Source: Tetracentron sinense (taxonomy: Eukaryota > Streptophyta > Magnoliopsida > Trochodendrales > Trochodendraceae). From it: a stretch of DNA of 64,000 nucleotides. Each line of letters begins with the position of its first letter. The first letter of the stretch is position 1. Below, piece after piece: positions 35,690 to 47,369 of the stretch. The translations under genes were made by a program, and so were the position numbers. The stretch lies in contig CM026568.1 in assembly GCA_015143295.1 (NCBI GenBank), positions 21,458,607-21,522,606 of the forward strand. The letters run 5' to 3'. The notes under the pieces were generated by a model. The model was not told the origin of the DNA, did not search any database, and worked only from the letters and a program-made list of their open reading frames with translations.

Positions 35690-35960
35690 CAGTGCTCAAT
35701 GCTTAGCGAACCCATGGGTCCGTTTCATATCTTACCCCGTGTCCTCGTATCCCTTTTAACACCCCTTTAACCCCTGGTTAAGGTTAACTAAATTAAAACT
35801 AAAATTTTGGTTTTTTTTTTGTATTTTGTTGAAAAACCATGGTTGTATTGCTTAACCCTAGGGGTGAGTGAATACTAACCACAGTAGGTGAGTATTTAAA
35901 ATTGGGACATGGACCAATGAGGACCTGCCCTTCGGTTATAAAATGGACACCCCAGGTACG
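35690..35960. mobile_element. Foldback MITE
   Basis: Left arm (CCCATGGGTCCG, then CCTTTAACCCCTGGTTAAGG) and right arm (GTGAGTGAATACTAACC, then GGGACATGGACC) are approximately inverted around an AAAACCAAAATTT-type centre. A relative lies at 58615-58790. Confidence 0.5.
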
Positions 35961-35981
35961 TTTACTATTTCCCCACATAAA

Positions 35982-36372
35982 TATATACGGGAATGCTATC
36001 CTTCAATCTTTTTTTTTTTTGGTACTGCTATCCTTCACTCAAAGTAGTGAATATTAAATTACATGAACTATGTTGGGCTTGGTTTTTAAAGGAACCAAAC
36101 ATTAGCTTGGTCTATATTTAAATGGGCCTACGAAATCAAACCCCATCCTAGTTCTTGGGCCTAAAATATATGTAATTGGTGAGCTTTTTGATTCAGGCCA
36201 AACCCATTGACATCACTAGATTTTATGTCAGAGTAGAGATATAAGCTGTTTGGATGCAGTGTTTCTTTGATTTTGTCCAGTATCAGAAATTATCCAATCG
36301 CTTGGGAGGTATTGGAAAAGGGATCCCCACAAAACTAGAGTAAGGATATGCTACTAGAGGCAGACTGCAAAA
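35982..36372. repeat. Direct repeat, copy 1 (copy 2 at 39663-40776)
   Basis: From AAATATATACGGGAATG to CTGCAAAA, the stretch is repeated at 39663-40776 at about 90% identity by eye, apart from a LINE fragment present only in copy 2. Long matching runs include AGTAGTGAATATTAAA and TTGTCCAGTATCAGAAATTA. Confidence 0.8.
35994..36040 (-). mobile_element. 17-bp retroposon-tail insertion with 15-bp TSD
   Basis: TGCTATCCTTCAATC (35994-36008) and TGCTATCCTTCACTC (36026-36040) flank only twelve T plus GGTAC. On the minus strand this is GTACC plus an A tail. A LINE fragment occupies the equivalent place in the duplicated copy at 39.7-40.4 kb. Confidence 0.75.
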
Positions 36373-36544
36373 TGTTAATTGGTATTTATTTTAATTCCAA
36401 AAATGCCCCTTCACTTTCGTTTTTCTAATTTTCTAAATTACCCTTAACATAATCATGTATTTAGGACAAAATTTCATTGAATGTTTGCTTAATTCTCATA
36501 TTACCCCTTACTCATCTATAGTAGACTTGAAATTCTTACGTATA

Positions 36545-38963
36545 TACACTCCTTAATTTCAATGCTTAAGTATTTAATCAAATACTAATCTAAAAACATG
36601 AGAAAGCTAGATGGGCTAGGGTCGAACTCGAGTAGGGTTGCCTACGTACTCACCGGGTGATATCAGACCGAGCGTAGTTCTGGCACATGAGTCTGTGCCA
36701 AGGCTAGGGGTGTGTGTGTGTGCATAAGGTGGTCAAGGGTCTAGCCCAGAGGCTAGGGTTTAATTGACCGGGTTGGTCAAGTGTAAGGTCGGGTCTAACC
36801 GCAGTTAAAGGAGAATTAACCACGGTTAGGGGCTAACCAAGGTTAATAAGTCCTAACAAGCATGTTTTTTTTGTCTTTTTATACTTTTCTGATTTTTTGG
36901 TATTTTAGGGGATTTTTTTAAAGGGTCAAGCATCTTAACCATGGTTAAAAATCAACTAGAGTTGGGTTAACTCCAGTTAAAGGGGCTAGACAGTGAGAAA
37001 ATTTCCACAGGAGACCACTTTAGGCTTTTTAGAATATTTTGAATTTTTCTGTTATTTTTTCAGATTTTTCCTGATTAGGGATTTTTTAACCATGGTTAAG
37101 GGTCCGGCTCGATCCCAAGATGGGGTTGACTATAGTTAGGGGTCCTAATCATGGTTAAATTGGTCTTGAAAGACCATTCTGGAATCCAGGGAATATTTAT
37201 GATTTTTTGATCAATTTTCCAGAATTTTTGAGTCATGAGCTGCTTAACCATGGTTAAAATTTAACCATAGGTGGATTTAACCATGGTTATGGGTCCGGTT
37301 TGGTCGAAAGTGGGCCCAGGGACCATGACAGGGCCTAGACTGGCCTCCTACCTGGCCTGGGCCCTCACAAAGGTCTGAAATTGCCAAAAAAATCAATTTG
37401 TCAAACACATTTTTAACTATGGTTAGAATGCCGTTAACTGTGGTTAGAGGCTAACCCAAGGGAAACCGAGACTATGGTTCCGAAGCCTGATGTATAGGGA
37501 ACGATTTGAGCCTTTTTTGGGGCCAAAAGGAGGTCATGGGTGGGCCCTATATAGGTCCAAAGTGGCCTAGTTGAACATCACATAAAATGACGATTTTTTT
37601 AAAAAAACCAAACATATTTTTGTCAAAGTTTGCGTGGATTTAACCGCTGTTTGGCTCAACCCCTGGGAGATCCGAGACCACTGTTACGAAGTCTACCATG
37701 TGGGGAACAATTTGGGCCTTTGTGGTGCCCAAGAGGAGGTCGGATGTGGGCTCCATAGAGGTCCAAAGTTGCCCCGTTGAACTGTTTTGCACACTGTCGA
37801 CCCCACTTTGGGGTCGATTTAACTATGGTTAACAGCGGAGTTAGGGGCCGAAATCGCACAGGGGGTAGCCCGAAGTGTGGGGAGTCTAATTATGGCCCTG
37901 GTCTTGAGCAGGGCCCAACCTAACCAGGGTTAAAGTGGGGTTACAGGTAGATGCCTGAAACCGAGTTTTTCTGAATTTTTTTTTGGAAAATATCGTTTCG
38001 GCCCGTGGTGCTTGAGCAGTGAGAGTCCAGGGGGTTTCCTCATGGATTGAGGACCCCCTAGAGATCTTGGGAGCATTGCCACGCCCATGGCCACGCCTCA
38101 AGGGAACCCTCACCACACCTATGAGGAAGGTTAGCGAGGTCCCTATCCTGGGTTGTGTTAACTATGATAATAAAAAGAAAATAACATAGGACCCCTGGAA
38201 TGGGACCAGGGGTCCCTTACAATAGCAAAGACAGCAAATTAAAAAAAAAAAAAAGGGAACAGATTTATACCCTCACGGTGGTATATATAAAAAAAGGGTG
38301 CTGCACGGTGGCTGTGGATGGTGCTGTGGTGACGCCCGAGGGGGTTTGCGGAGGTTACAGGGTGAACTCTGAGAAGGCCTGGGAGGCCACCTAAGTTGCT
38401 GGTATGGGGTCTGAAATAAGTGATTTGATCTTGGCAGCGTTTTTGGTGGGGTTTTTGGGTATGAGTAAACTCATGGGGGAGTATGGAATTTATAGAAGGG
38501 GAGTGAGGGGCATTTCGGTCATTATGCAGGCCTGGGGACCAAGCTTGGAGCTGAGAGCAGGGGGCAGCCACTGTTGCTGCTGTACGCAGCCTGTTTGGGA
38601 AAGATGAATAGTAACATTGTTTTTGAATTTTTTTTTTTTGTTTGGTTTATCGGTTTGGGCCTAACCCTTAAGCATGTGGGGAAGGGCATAGCCCCCCTTG
38701 CCATTTGTGGGTTTTGGCTCCAAATTTAAATTTTAAAAACAGTGGGCCCCACCCTAATGGGCCCTAGAAGGTCATGGGCCCACAACGGGCCTTATTTTGG
38801 TTTTCATAGGGCTTTTTGATGATTGGGTTGCTCAGGTGGGCTTTGAGCCCGAAAGCTTCAAGCCTAGGGTTTGGGGTTTACTTAGGGCTAGTCCTAGGGC
38901 TAAGCCAAGTTAACTATGGTTTTAACCATAGTTAAAATGGGGTTTAAAAATGGGGTGTTGACA
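36545..38963 (+). repeat. Long repeat family X, copy A (probable LTR)
   Basis: Starts within a region matching copy B (AGCTAGATGGGCTAGGGTCG, then GCCTACGTACTCAC and GATCAGACCGAGCGTAGTTC) and ends TAAAAATGGGGTGTTGACA at 38963. It has many TTAACCATGGTTAA palindromes (36931, 37083, 37237) and TTAACCAGGGTT variants. No coding frame. Its 5' end is truncated relative to copy B. It is probably a solo LTR of a large retrotransposon. Confidence 0.55.
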
Positions 38964-38965
38964 AT

Positions 38966-39661
38966 TTTTTTTTCTAAAAAGATGGGTGAAGTTGAACCCT
39001 AGGGTGGGTGAATCTTAACCTTAGTTAAGGAGTGTCAAAAGAGACCCATGGCAACCTCAAGGGTGTAATAGAACTCTAACTGTAGTTAAGATTCACTCAC
39101 CCCTAAAGTTCCTACTTATCCTTGGTTTATAGAAAAAAATATTAATTTTTTTAAACCCTAATTAAAATTCAATAACTAAAATTCAATAACACCTAGGGTT
39201 AAATTTTTTCATTTTTTTTCTTCTAAAAACCAAGGGTAAGTGGAGAAATTTAGGGGTGGGTGAATCTTAAACACAGTTAAGGAGTGTTAAAAGGGACACA
39301 TGGCGACCTCAGTGGCGTAACTGGACTGTTTGCTCTCTTGACAAAACACTCTGAAAGAAGAATGTCTCACCAAGGCCCCGCCCTCCCCCTTTCTTTGTTA
39401 TACCCAAAAAATGTCCTTAAAACCTTTTGTGTCTCAAAATTTCTCTGCGTCTATATGTTTCTACTACCAACGTGTCCCTCACAATTTTTTTCATAGGGAC
39501 ATCTATCCAGATAGAGGATATCCCAAATGTCCCTTAAGTTTGTATACCCAAAAATATTCCTTAATTTTTTTTCAAATGCCCTCACGATCCCTCTTCCCAA
39601 TCTCTCCCCTTCCTCTCTCTCTCTCTCTCTCTCTCGCGTGCATCGCACATGCGTCCACAAG
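38966..39661. mobile_element. Foldback repeat plus Helitron-like 3' tail, second copy
   Basis: 38970-39310 repeats the foldback arms of the 30-kb array. 39310-39661 repeats the tail seen at 33590-33895 and ends GCGTGCATCGCACATGC then CACAAGT at 39661, with a TC microsatellite at 39614-39634. Confidence 0.5.
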
Positions 39662-39689
39662 TAAATATATATGGGAATGATATCCTTTT

Positions 39690-40430
39690 TTATTTTTTGG
39701 TATTCAAGGGTGGGAGACCCCACAAAATCTAGCTACAAGCTCAGGTCATAGAAACCCCAATGATATCATTCTGGATGATGGGAATCAACCCCGCAGGAGG
39801 ATCCCTCATGCTAGTAAGCCCAAATTGTCTGTAATGACTAAAGTTTACCAACCAATCGGTTCCTTCTTGAAATGAGTGTCGTAACTTGCAATCCCAAGGC
39901 CTAAGCAACAGTGATCTACACGCTTTGATGAGGGGGACATTAGGATCGAACCTCTCTGGGCTCTTGGACAACAAATTCATCGCGACCAGGGAGTCTGATT
40001 CAACAATAATCTTTCTAAAGCTTTCCTCCCATGCCAGAGAGAACCCATGAAAGATGGCCAAAAGTTCCACCTTTGTAACTGTGCATATGCCAATATTCAC
40101 TCCAAATCCTGTCAACCATCTTCCTGTATATATCATCCCTTATAATGCCCCCACCTGCAGCCTTTCCTGGGTTACCTCTCGAACTGCTATCCGTATTTAG
40201 TTTAACCCACCCTCCAGGCGGGAAATGTCATCTGATGAATCATTGTTGCTTGAATAACACATTGTTCTCCATACAACAACTCTCCACATATTTTAGAACC
40301 TTAGCCAAGATAGTGTCAATAGGCTCCCTTCAGATAGAGAACCCTTGATCAAAGAGAAGCTTGTTTCGCCAATTCTATAGCATTGAAGAAATATACCCGA
40401 AACATACCTACCAAGGAATCCTTGCCAGAA
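39690..40430 (-). pseudogene. LINE 3' fragment with RNase H-like domain
   Basis: On the minus strand RNKLLFDQGFS (near 40360) leads to GGWVKLNTDSSSRGNPGKAA (40215-40155), then after a one-base frameshift near 40136 to TKVELLAIFHGF and IIVESDSLVAMNLL. The acidic D, E and D residues of the RNase H fold are present. A T-rich run (39688-39700) is the complement of the A tail. It is 5'-truncated and frameshifted, hence dead. Confidence 0.82.
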
Positions 40431-40776
40431 GCTCCTTCACTCTAAGTAGTGAATATTAAAATACATGAACCATGTTGGGCTTGGGTTTTAAGGATCCAAA
40501 CATTAGCTTGGTCTACATTTAAATGAGCCTAAGAAATCAAGCCCGGTCCTAGTCCTTGGGCTTAAAACATAAGTAATTTGCAAACTTTTTTGATTTAGGC
40601 CCAACCCATTGACATCCCTAGATTTTATGTCAGAGCAAGGATATTAAGTTGTTTGGATGCCGTGTTTCTTTGGTTTTGTCCAGTATCAGAAATTATCTAA
40701 CCACTTGGGAGGTATTGGACGAGGGATCCCCACAAAACTAAAGTAAGGATATACTACTAGAGGCAAACTGCAAAAG
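40431..40776. repeat. Direct repeat, copy 2 (copy 1 at 36026-36372)
   Basis: Matches copy 1 from CTCCTTCACTC to CTGCAAAA. After 40776 the two copies diverge, marking the point where the 36373-kb repeat entered copy 1. Confidence 0.8.
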
Positions 40777-41389
40777 ACCCCTGCGGTCTAAAACCTCATA
40801 TATACATGGTATTAGGGTTTTTTTTTCCTAATTGCCCTTATATTAATTTGTCTTTGTTCTCAAAATACCTACCTTTAAAAAAACTCCCTTGTGACTATTT
40901 TCTCATAATTCCTTATTCATGAAAATTCTGAAACATCCCTCCACTACCATCAACATGAAAAAAATAGTTTTGAAGAAGAAGAGGAAAAGAGGATTTTACA
41001 TATGTGAGCATGAGATTGGAGAAACTTTCCACTCTCCTTATATTCTCATCTCACGAAGCTCCTCATTCCTTTCCCCTTTAATGAGTGTTTTAGTACAAAC
41101 TTAATAGGATTGTTCTTGAAAAAATACGAAAAATCTGCAAAATATGGTTTTCAACAAAAAAATTTTGCGCGTGGGTGGTCGATACATACTGATACTCATA
41201 TAAGTACATATCGATACATATCAATACTAGTTGATACACGTGGTCGATACACCTACTAAATCTCCATATCGATACAAGTTGTCTTCAACCGTAGAACACG
41301 ATCAGTATCGATACGAAGTATCGACCCAACTTATTGAGTATCGACCGTACACTGTGATTCATAAAAAAATGTAAAAAAAAAAAAATACA
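40777..41389. other. Intergenic with a cluster of ATCGATAC words
   Basis: No gene. Between 41175 and 41350 GTCGATAC, ATCGATAC and AGTATCGA words occur about ten times, several as TATCGATAC palindromes. Element ends were not found. Confidence 0.45.
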
Positions 41390-43387
41390 TGTAAACCTAT
41401 CTAACATGAGATTTGTTTTTATCTGTTAATGACGTTCTCTCACAGTCGTGGTTAATAATTTAGAGGAATGAAACTCTCTCGTGTATATCTTAATCGAGAT
41501 ATAAATTAACTGGAATTAACAAGTAATTCAAAAACAATCCATGGGCTAGTGCAAAGCTACTGTACCAAGTCCATTAACTAGTGCTGGAAATTAGTCAATG
41601 GGCTTTGGCCCAATAGTGAAATTAGAGCTCAGATCTAGCTTAACAATGAGATTAACCATGCTTAGATTTTTAACCAAGGGTGAAAACCCTAACCCGAGGA
41701 TCAATTTAGAATAAAACAACATGACAATAACCTAGGGATCGAATCTCTTACATTCATTTTGAAATGAGGACCTAAAACCTACATTTCAAACCAGATATAA
41801 TAAATTCTGCTTTTAACTAGGGTCTAACCAAACAAAGAAACTATTGAAGCTTCGGTTAGACCCTTCTAATTCAAAAGAACCAAATCCTAACTTCAGGTTT
41901 TGAAAAGAAAAGCCCTCCTAATTTCAGATTTCAAACAAAGTTAAGCCAGAACTAACATTTCTAAATAGATCTCTCATTTGAAACACAATATTAAATAGAG
42001 GGGAATCCGACCACTGTCGGATCCCAGATAACTAACCCAACAAAATAAATAGCATGGAGGGAAGAAATGTAAAGAAGGTACGTAGAACCATACCTTATCG
42101 GATGAGTGGCCTGCTACTGTGAAGAGACTGATGACGGAGGCGTGGCTATATATGTGAGATCGGGGCTAGCTGGAGCTGCAACTAAAGTGTGGATTGGAGT
42201 ATCTAGACTAAGAAGATGGTGGAGCTAGGTGAAGCCGAACCAGGTGGGTGGCTGGGCAGGTGGTGGACTGGTGTTGCCGTGGAAGATGAGCTACTATCGC
42301 CGGTGATGGGGGCGTGGCTGTACAGGTGGCGATCTGACCGGATTTGAAGAGAGACTCTCCGAAGATGGGAAGATCAAGAACTCCGACGCTGGTTGAGATG
42401 GTACTGCCGCCACGGTTCAGGCGTGCACGAAGTGCTGGATGTTGAAAATGAGGGAAATCCCTTGCTGCTATTGAACTTGGAGAGATGGGAGAGAGATGAT
42501 GGAGTTGTAGGAGCCATAGGTATGCTCCGTTTCTACCGGACTGATATGAACAGAGGGTGGTGCCGCCGGTTGTGGTGCTCATCAGAGCTGCTGCCGAACT
42601 GGGGAAGTTCGTCGGAAATGCCGCTGCTGCTGTACTGGCGATGGCAAGATGCGGGGTGGTGACCGGCAATGAACTAGCTGGAGATGGAGGTGAGCTGGTC
42701 GATAGAGCAACAGAGAGTTCTCTGTTGTTGTTGTTGCCGTAAATAGAAGAAGAAAGAAGAGAAGGGGAGCAAGAGAAGAGGGCGGCTGGAATCTCAGAGC
42801 TCCAATGAGATTGGCCTCGGATTGTCTCTGGCGAAGCCGGAAAGGGCTCTCGGGTTCCATACATTGTCCGACAGTTGGTGTAAACATGGGGAGAAGTCAT
42901 TCCATTTCTTCCCATAATTTTGATTTCTCTCCCATTTGATATCTCTCACCCTTATTCTCACACACTTATCGCCACATGTGTTATTATGGGTGGAGAAGTC
43001 AAAATCATGGGTCCCATGATTTTGACTTCTCCACCACTTGTCACCTATTCTATGGAACCCTTAGACAAGCTGTCTCTAGCTTCGCCAGAGACAATCCAAG
43101 GCCAATCCGATTTGATTTTTTTTAAAAAACCCTTCTCTTATGATTGGTTTAAATAAGGAAACATTATGGTTTAGGTAATTGGGCCTTGGGCTTTAATGTC
43201 AAAACCCTTTGAGGATTTGGATGAGCTTTAGGTTTTGTGAAATAGGTGATGAACTTTGAGCTTAGGTTTAAGGAAATGGTCTTGGGCCACTCTCAAGCTC
43301 CTAAAAAAAAAATTAAATTAAATTAATTAATTAAGAAAAAAATAAAATAAAAGAGGTTTTAGGGGTGTAAAAATGGGGTGTTACACA
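41390..43387 (-). mobile_element. LTR-like sequence opening TGTAACACCCC (provisional)
   Basis: On the minus strand the sequence starts TGTAACACCCCATTTTTACA at 43387, a typical plant gypsy LTR opening. It contains a MITE at 42813-43103 and then a CT-rich leader-like stretch (42790-42740). The inner end was not located. The long minus-strand frame at 42915-42208 (235 aa) is Ser/Pro/Ala/Thr-rich, crosses the MITE border and is not regarded as a gene. Confidence 0.35.
42813..43103. mobile_element. Mutator-type MITE, copy 1 (291 bp)
   Basis: TIR GGCCTCGGATTGTCTCTGGC at left, inverted GGCCTTGGATTGTCTCTGGC at right. Flanking 9-mers AATGAGATT (42804-42812) and AATCCGATT (43104-43112) match 7 of 9. 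A nine-base duplication is the Mutator hallmark. The interior has an inverted GAAGTCAAAATCATGGG pair. Confidence 0.8.
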
Positions 43388-43889
43388 AACATCTACTCTA
43401 TGGGACAGGCATAGCGCATCATCTAAGCATCACCTTTGGGCAGAAACTTTGACACCCCGAATCGTGTTTGAAGAAATACGCATAGACCTAGTCACCTGTG
43501 TATCAGTTTGATCTAGACTCTCTATAAGCTTTAGTAAGAAAGATTGTCTTAATCTCCCGTTAACACTTATGACTATTCTATTCACCCTATCTACATGAAA
43601 TTTTCTAAATCAACTTTGGCTAGAATTAGTCATTCCACGTTGGTGGGTGCAACTTGCGATCTTAATGAGACACGTGTCTCAATATTCAAGAAAATCGTGA
43701 CCTCCATAGATCGATCACCTTTGGGTAGATTACTAACCAACTTTGGTTACGTTCCCTTGAACAACTGCTTTACCGGTCTCCCTAGACCCATTTAATAGGA
43801 AAGACCTAGAATCTGATCCGGCCTACCATGTCTAAGTTCAGAGTATACAAAGTAAATTTTTTGTTCACATGCATACATACCAATTCATT
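43388..43889. other. Intergenic, nothing recognised
   Basis: A frame at 43595-43795 is short and matches no family I recognise. Confidence 0.3.
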
Positions 43890-46594
43890 AATAGAACATG
43901 TTAAAAGGTCTTTTTGTGAATAAAAGTTCAAAGTTTGTGTGAGCATGGAATTTCGCTCCCTTGGGAAAATGTCTCACGGGATTTAGAGTCGCCACTTATT
44001 AATTCAGAAGGGATAAGTCCTTAGGAAATGTTGGATAAGGCTTGGTCCGCAATCAGGGATCGGGGTAAGAGGTTCGGTTTAGTTCGGGGAAGGGGTTAGG
44101 CACCCTGACACTTCCACACATGGTGGTTCCCTACTTGCTAGGTTTAAGCCAGAATAAGTTCAAAATTAATTGAATACCATTAGTGTTTGAGTTAATACTA
44201 ACCGGAAGAAAATAAAAGCTAATTAGAGTCGGGCCCGTGTTAGGCTGCCTACGTACTCACATTGGGGTGAGATCAGACCAAGCGTAGTTCTAGCACTTGA
44301 GCCTGTGCTAAGGCGAGGGGGGGTGTGGTGTGCACCAAAAGGCGGCTAATGGACCTAATCCGGTAGATTAGGGTTTTCTTGACCGAGGTTGGTCAATGTA
44401 CAAAGGGTTGGGCCCGGTAGGCTGAGGGGTAGTCCGGTAGACTAGGGTGAGGCCCGGTAGGCCAAGGGTGAGGCCCGGTAGGCCTAAAGTGAAGCCCAGA
44501 GGCAAAGTGGTGTTAACCGAGGGTTAGAGTTGCTAACCAGGGTTAAGAAGGTGTTAACCGTGGTTAGGGTTGCTAACCAGCGTTAAAAAAGTTCAAGAGT
44601 TTATTTTTTGGTTTGTTGTATTTTTATAAATTTTTAGGGATTTTTTCATATTTTTTGTGGGGTTAAGTAGTACTTAACCATGGTTAAAAATTAACTGGGG
44701 GCCACTTTAACAATGGTTAAGGGTCATGGTGAGTCAAAAGTGGGGCCAAAGGGTATGGCAGGGCCTAGATTGGCCTCCTACTAGGTTTGGGCCCTTTACA
44801 AAGCCCAAAATCGAAATTTTACAGAATGGAGGTAATCGGATTACCTCCATTTCTGTAAACTTTTAACCAGGGTTTGAGAGGGTGTAACTGTGGCTAGGGA
44901 TCTCCCCTGGATAAAGTAAAAGCAAGGTTGGAAAGCTGGGAGTGCCATATTTCAAATGGTATAGGTCTCAGCCTCTGAATAGGCCAGGTGTGGGTCCTAC
45001 AGGGGCCCAAAGTCAGGCAAAAATGACTCTGTAGTTTCGGCAGTTGGACTGCCGACACCAAGAACAGAATTTTACCAGAGTTAAGGGCTCTGGTAACTAG
45101 GGTTAAACTTTAAGTCAGACCCTAAAATTTTGCAGGGAGCTAAAGGGGGTCAAGGGCTTTCCAACAAGCTTGGGGTGGACTCAATAGCACTTGGCATGTG
45201 GGCCCCACAGGGGCCCAAAGTTACTGTAACAATAAGCTCAAAGTGTCAGTAAACCTTTTACCTACAGTATGAAAACAAGGCAAAAAATAATGGCGGTAAA
45301 AGGACTACCGACCACTAGCAGATTTTTGCAAAAACCTTATTTTCTCCACTGGTCTTAAACCAATCAGGGGTCTAAGGGTTCCCTCATGGACTGAGGGACC
45401 CCTAGACCCTATGGGGAGTCATCCATGTGCTGGTGGGTGTTGAACCCGAGTTACAAGCCTCGAGGGTGTTCTCCAAGCCTATGGTGGAGGCAGGAGACCC
45501 CTGTCCTTGGCTTTGGAAGCTATAGAGCACTAGCAAAAGGGAAAATGGACCCCCTGGAATAGGATCAGGGGGTCCTTACAGTGCTTTGAACCAAAAAATG
45601 TAAGAGAGGAGGGGTGATCCCTACCCTTGAGTGTTGCTGTCAAGGTGGTGCCGAGGTGGTGGTGTGTAGGTAGGGGTGCACAGTAGTGTTTGGCAGGTCT
45701 GGGAGGCCTGGTAGGGTCTGGGGATGAAGACCCAAGGGGTGGAGCTCAAGTGAGGTGGTGGTCTCGGTTTTAACAGGGCTTCACCGTGAGGAAAGGGAGT
45801 GGAGAATGCATGGGTGGTGGCTGGTATTTATAGAAGAGGAAGAGAAGACCCTCAAGGGCATTTCGGGTATTAAGAGGGTCGGAGGTGAGTCATGGTGGAG
45901 GTCCCAAGTGACTCAGGTGGGTTGCAGGGAGCCTGCATATGCAAAACCTGCAAATCCAGGAATGGCGGTAATCGAATTACCTCCATTCCCAAATCAGGCT
46001 TATTTGGAATGTAGGTAATTCGATTACCGACATTATGCCATTTATGCTATTTTGGGCCAGACCCGAACTCACTTGGGCCAAAAGGGATTGTGGGCAGCCA
46101 TTTCGGGCATTTCCCGCCCAAACTCGAATTGGGGGGTGTGGGTCCTATCCATGTGGTCCTCATGGGTTGAGGTGGGCCTTGGTGGGCCCCAGAGTGCTTG
46201 GGCCTTAGACTTTGTGATTTTTTTGGGTTTTTAAATGGGCCTTGAGCCCAAAGCTTTTCCTAGGGCTTGGACTAGGGTTTGGTCTAGGCTTAGGATCTAG
46301 GACTTACCTAGAGTTTGTCTTAGGTTTTGGGTGTCAAAAAGCTAATGGGCCGTGAGCCCAAAAGGGTTTACCTAGGGTTTTAGGATCTAGGGCTCACTTA
46401 GGGCTTGTCTAGGGTTCTATTAGGGTTTGTCCTAGAGTAATGGGCCTTGAGCCCAAGGCTTTGGTCCTAGAGTTCTAGGGTCTAGGGTTCTATGGTTTAG
46501 GTCTACAGAAAATGGGCTTTGAGCCCAAGGGTTTTCCTAGGGTTTGTCCTAGGGGTTTAAGGTTCGGACGGGGTGTAAAAATTGGGTGCTTACA
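43890..46594 (+). repeat. Long repeat family X, copy C (probable LTR)
   Basis: Opens near ATTTAGAGTCGCCACTT and GGGATAAG, then GGTTCGGTT, GTTAGGCACCC, GCCTACGTACTCAC and GATCAGACCAAGCGTAGTTC, all shared in order with copies A and B. It ends GTGTAAAAATTGGGTGCTTACA at 46594. Near the 3' end CTAGGGTTT words repeat. It holds four 12+3+12-type hairpins (44825, 45035, 45961, 46008). No coding frame. The AGTCGCC/GGCACCC signature occurs in long plant LTRs of Ogre/Tat type; that assignment is tentative. Confidence 0.55.
44825..44851. other. 12+3+12 hairpin in copy C
   Basis: Perfect arms AATGGAGGTAAT and ATTACCTCCATT around loop CGG. With one bulged A the pairing extends outward by about 8 more bases (TTTACAG with CTGTAAA). 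Confidence 0.9.
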
Positions 46595-46895
46595 GTTTGG
46601 ATACGTGTGCATGCATGTGAACACTTCTATCATTACCAAGTATGAATGATCAAGTAAGCACATGTTATACTTGAGAATAGACATGGTAGTATAATGACAT
46701 TAATCTGGTGATAGTCAAGTCAACTTATTTGAATAACACAACATCCAAACCAACTTGCCTATTAGTCAAGGCATCAATCTTATTGTCAAAGCATTAATGC
46801 TTGGCTTGTAGACCAACCAGCAAGCAGTTTGGCTATTATCCTCTACTGTTTGGCGGCCCTTATGTATTTTAATCCAAACTCAAGCACAATCCTAT

Positions 46896-46907
46896 GCTCT
46901 GATACCA
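46896..46907 (-). promoter_or_regulatory. Primer-binding site (initiator tRNA-Met) of the 46.9-kb LTR element
   Basis: TGGTATCAGAGC on the minus strand, separated by two bases from the inner end of the LTR. Confidence 0.8.
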
Positions 46908-46909
46908 CT

Positions 46910-47369
46910 TGTTGGGATTTTGATCCCTTAATATAAATAAACACAAGCCCAAATCAAGGATTGAGACATTGATTAAAATAAATAAACAAGATCAAATGAC
47001 AAAATACCTTGAGAGTTTTTAATCCTTCTTTGCTTGACTCCTTTTAACTTGACTTGTAAACCACCAAGCAAGAAAACTATTATGGGAGCTCTACCTCTAA
47101 CTCTCTCTCCTTATACACTTTAGATGAGTCTTTGCGTAAGCTTGGAGGAGGAGAGGACGGCTACCCTTGTGTTATATATATGCAACTTAGACAATCCTTC
47201 CCATCATGGATTTCTAAGCTTTGAATAGATGCCTCTTCGTTGTTGAAGAGATGGTTAACCACCAACCATATGTGCAAATGGAAGTCATGGAAATCCCTTT
47301 ATTGCAAGTCCTGAACATCCCTTATTCGCAAGTCATGGAAATCCCTTAATTGCAGTAGGATTCCCAACA
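46910..47369 (-). repeat. LTR with adjacent primer-binding site
   Basis: Minus strand opens TGTTGGGAATCC at 47369 and ends ATCCCAACA at 46910 (460 bp), with TATA-like GCATATATATAACAC near 47194-47180. Two bases further on, TGGTATCAGAGC at 46907-46896 is an initiator tRNA-Met primer site. The interior of the element therefore lay to the left and now ends at copy C (46594). No second LTR was found. Confidence 0.75.

Noticed and set aside
42208..42915. 235-aa minus-strand frame
   Set aside because: Ser/Pro/Ala/Thr-rich low complexity, no recognised domain, its start lies inside the Mutator-type MITE, and a relative without the frame occurs near 47.4 kb. Treated as repeat-derived.
46240..46560. 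Telomere-like CTAGGGTTT repeats
   Set aside because: Spacing is irregular and words are CTAGGGTTT/TTAGGG mixes within GGGCTT-rich repeat, not tandem TTTAGGG.
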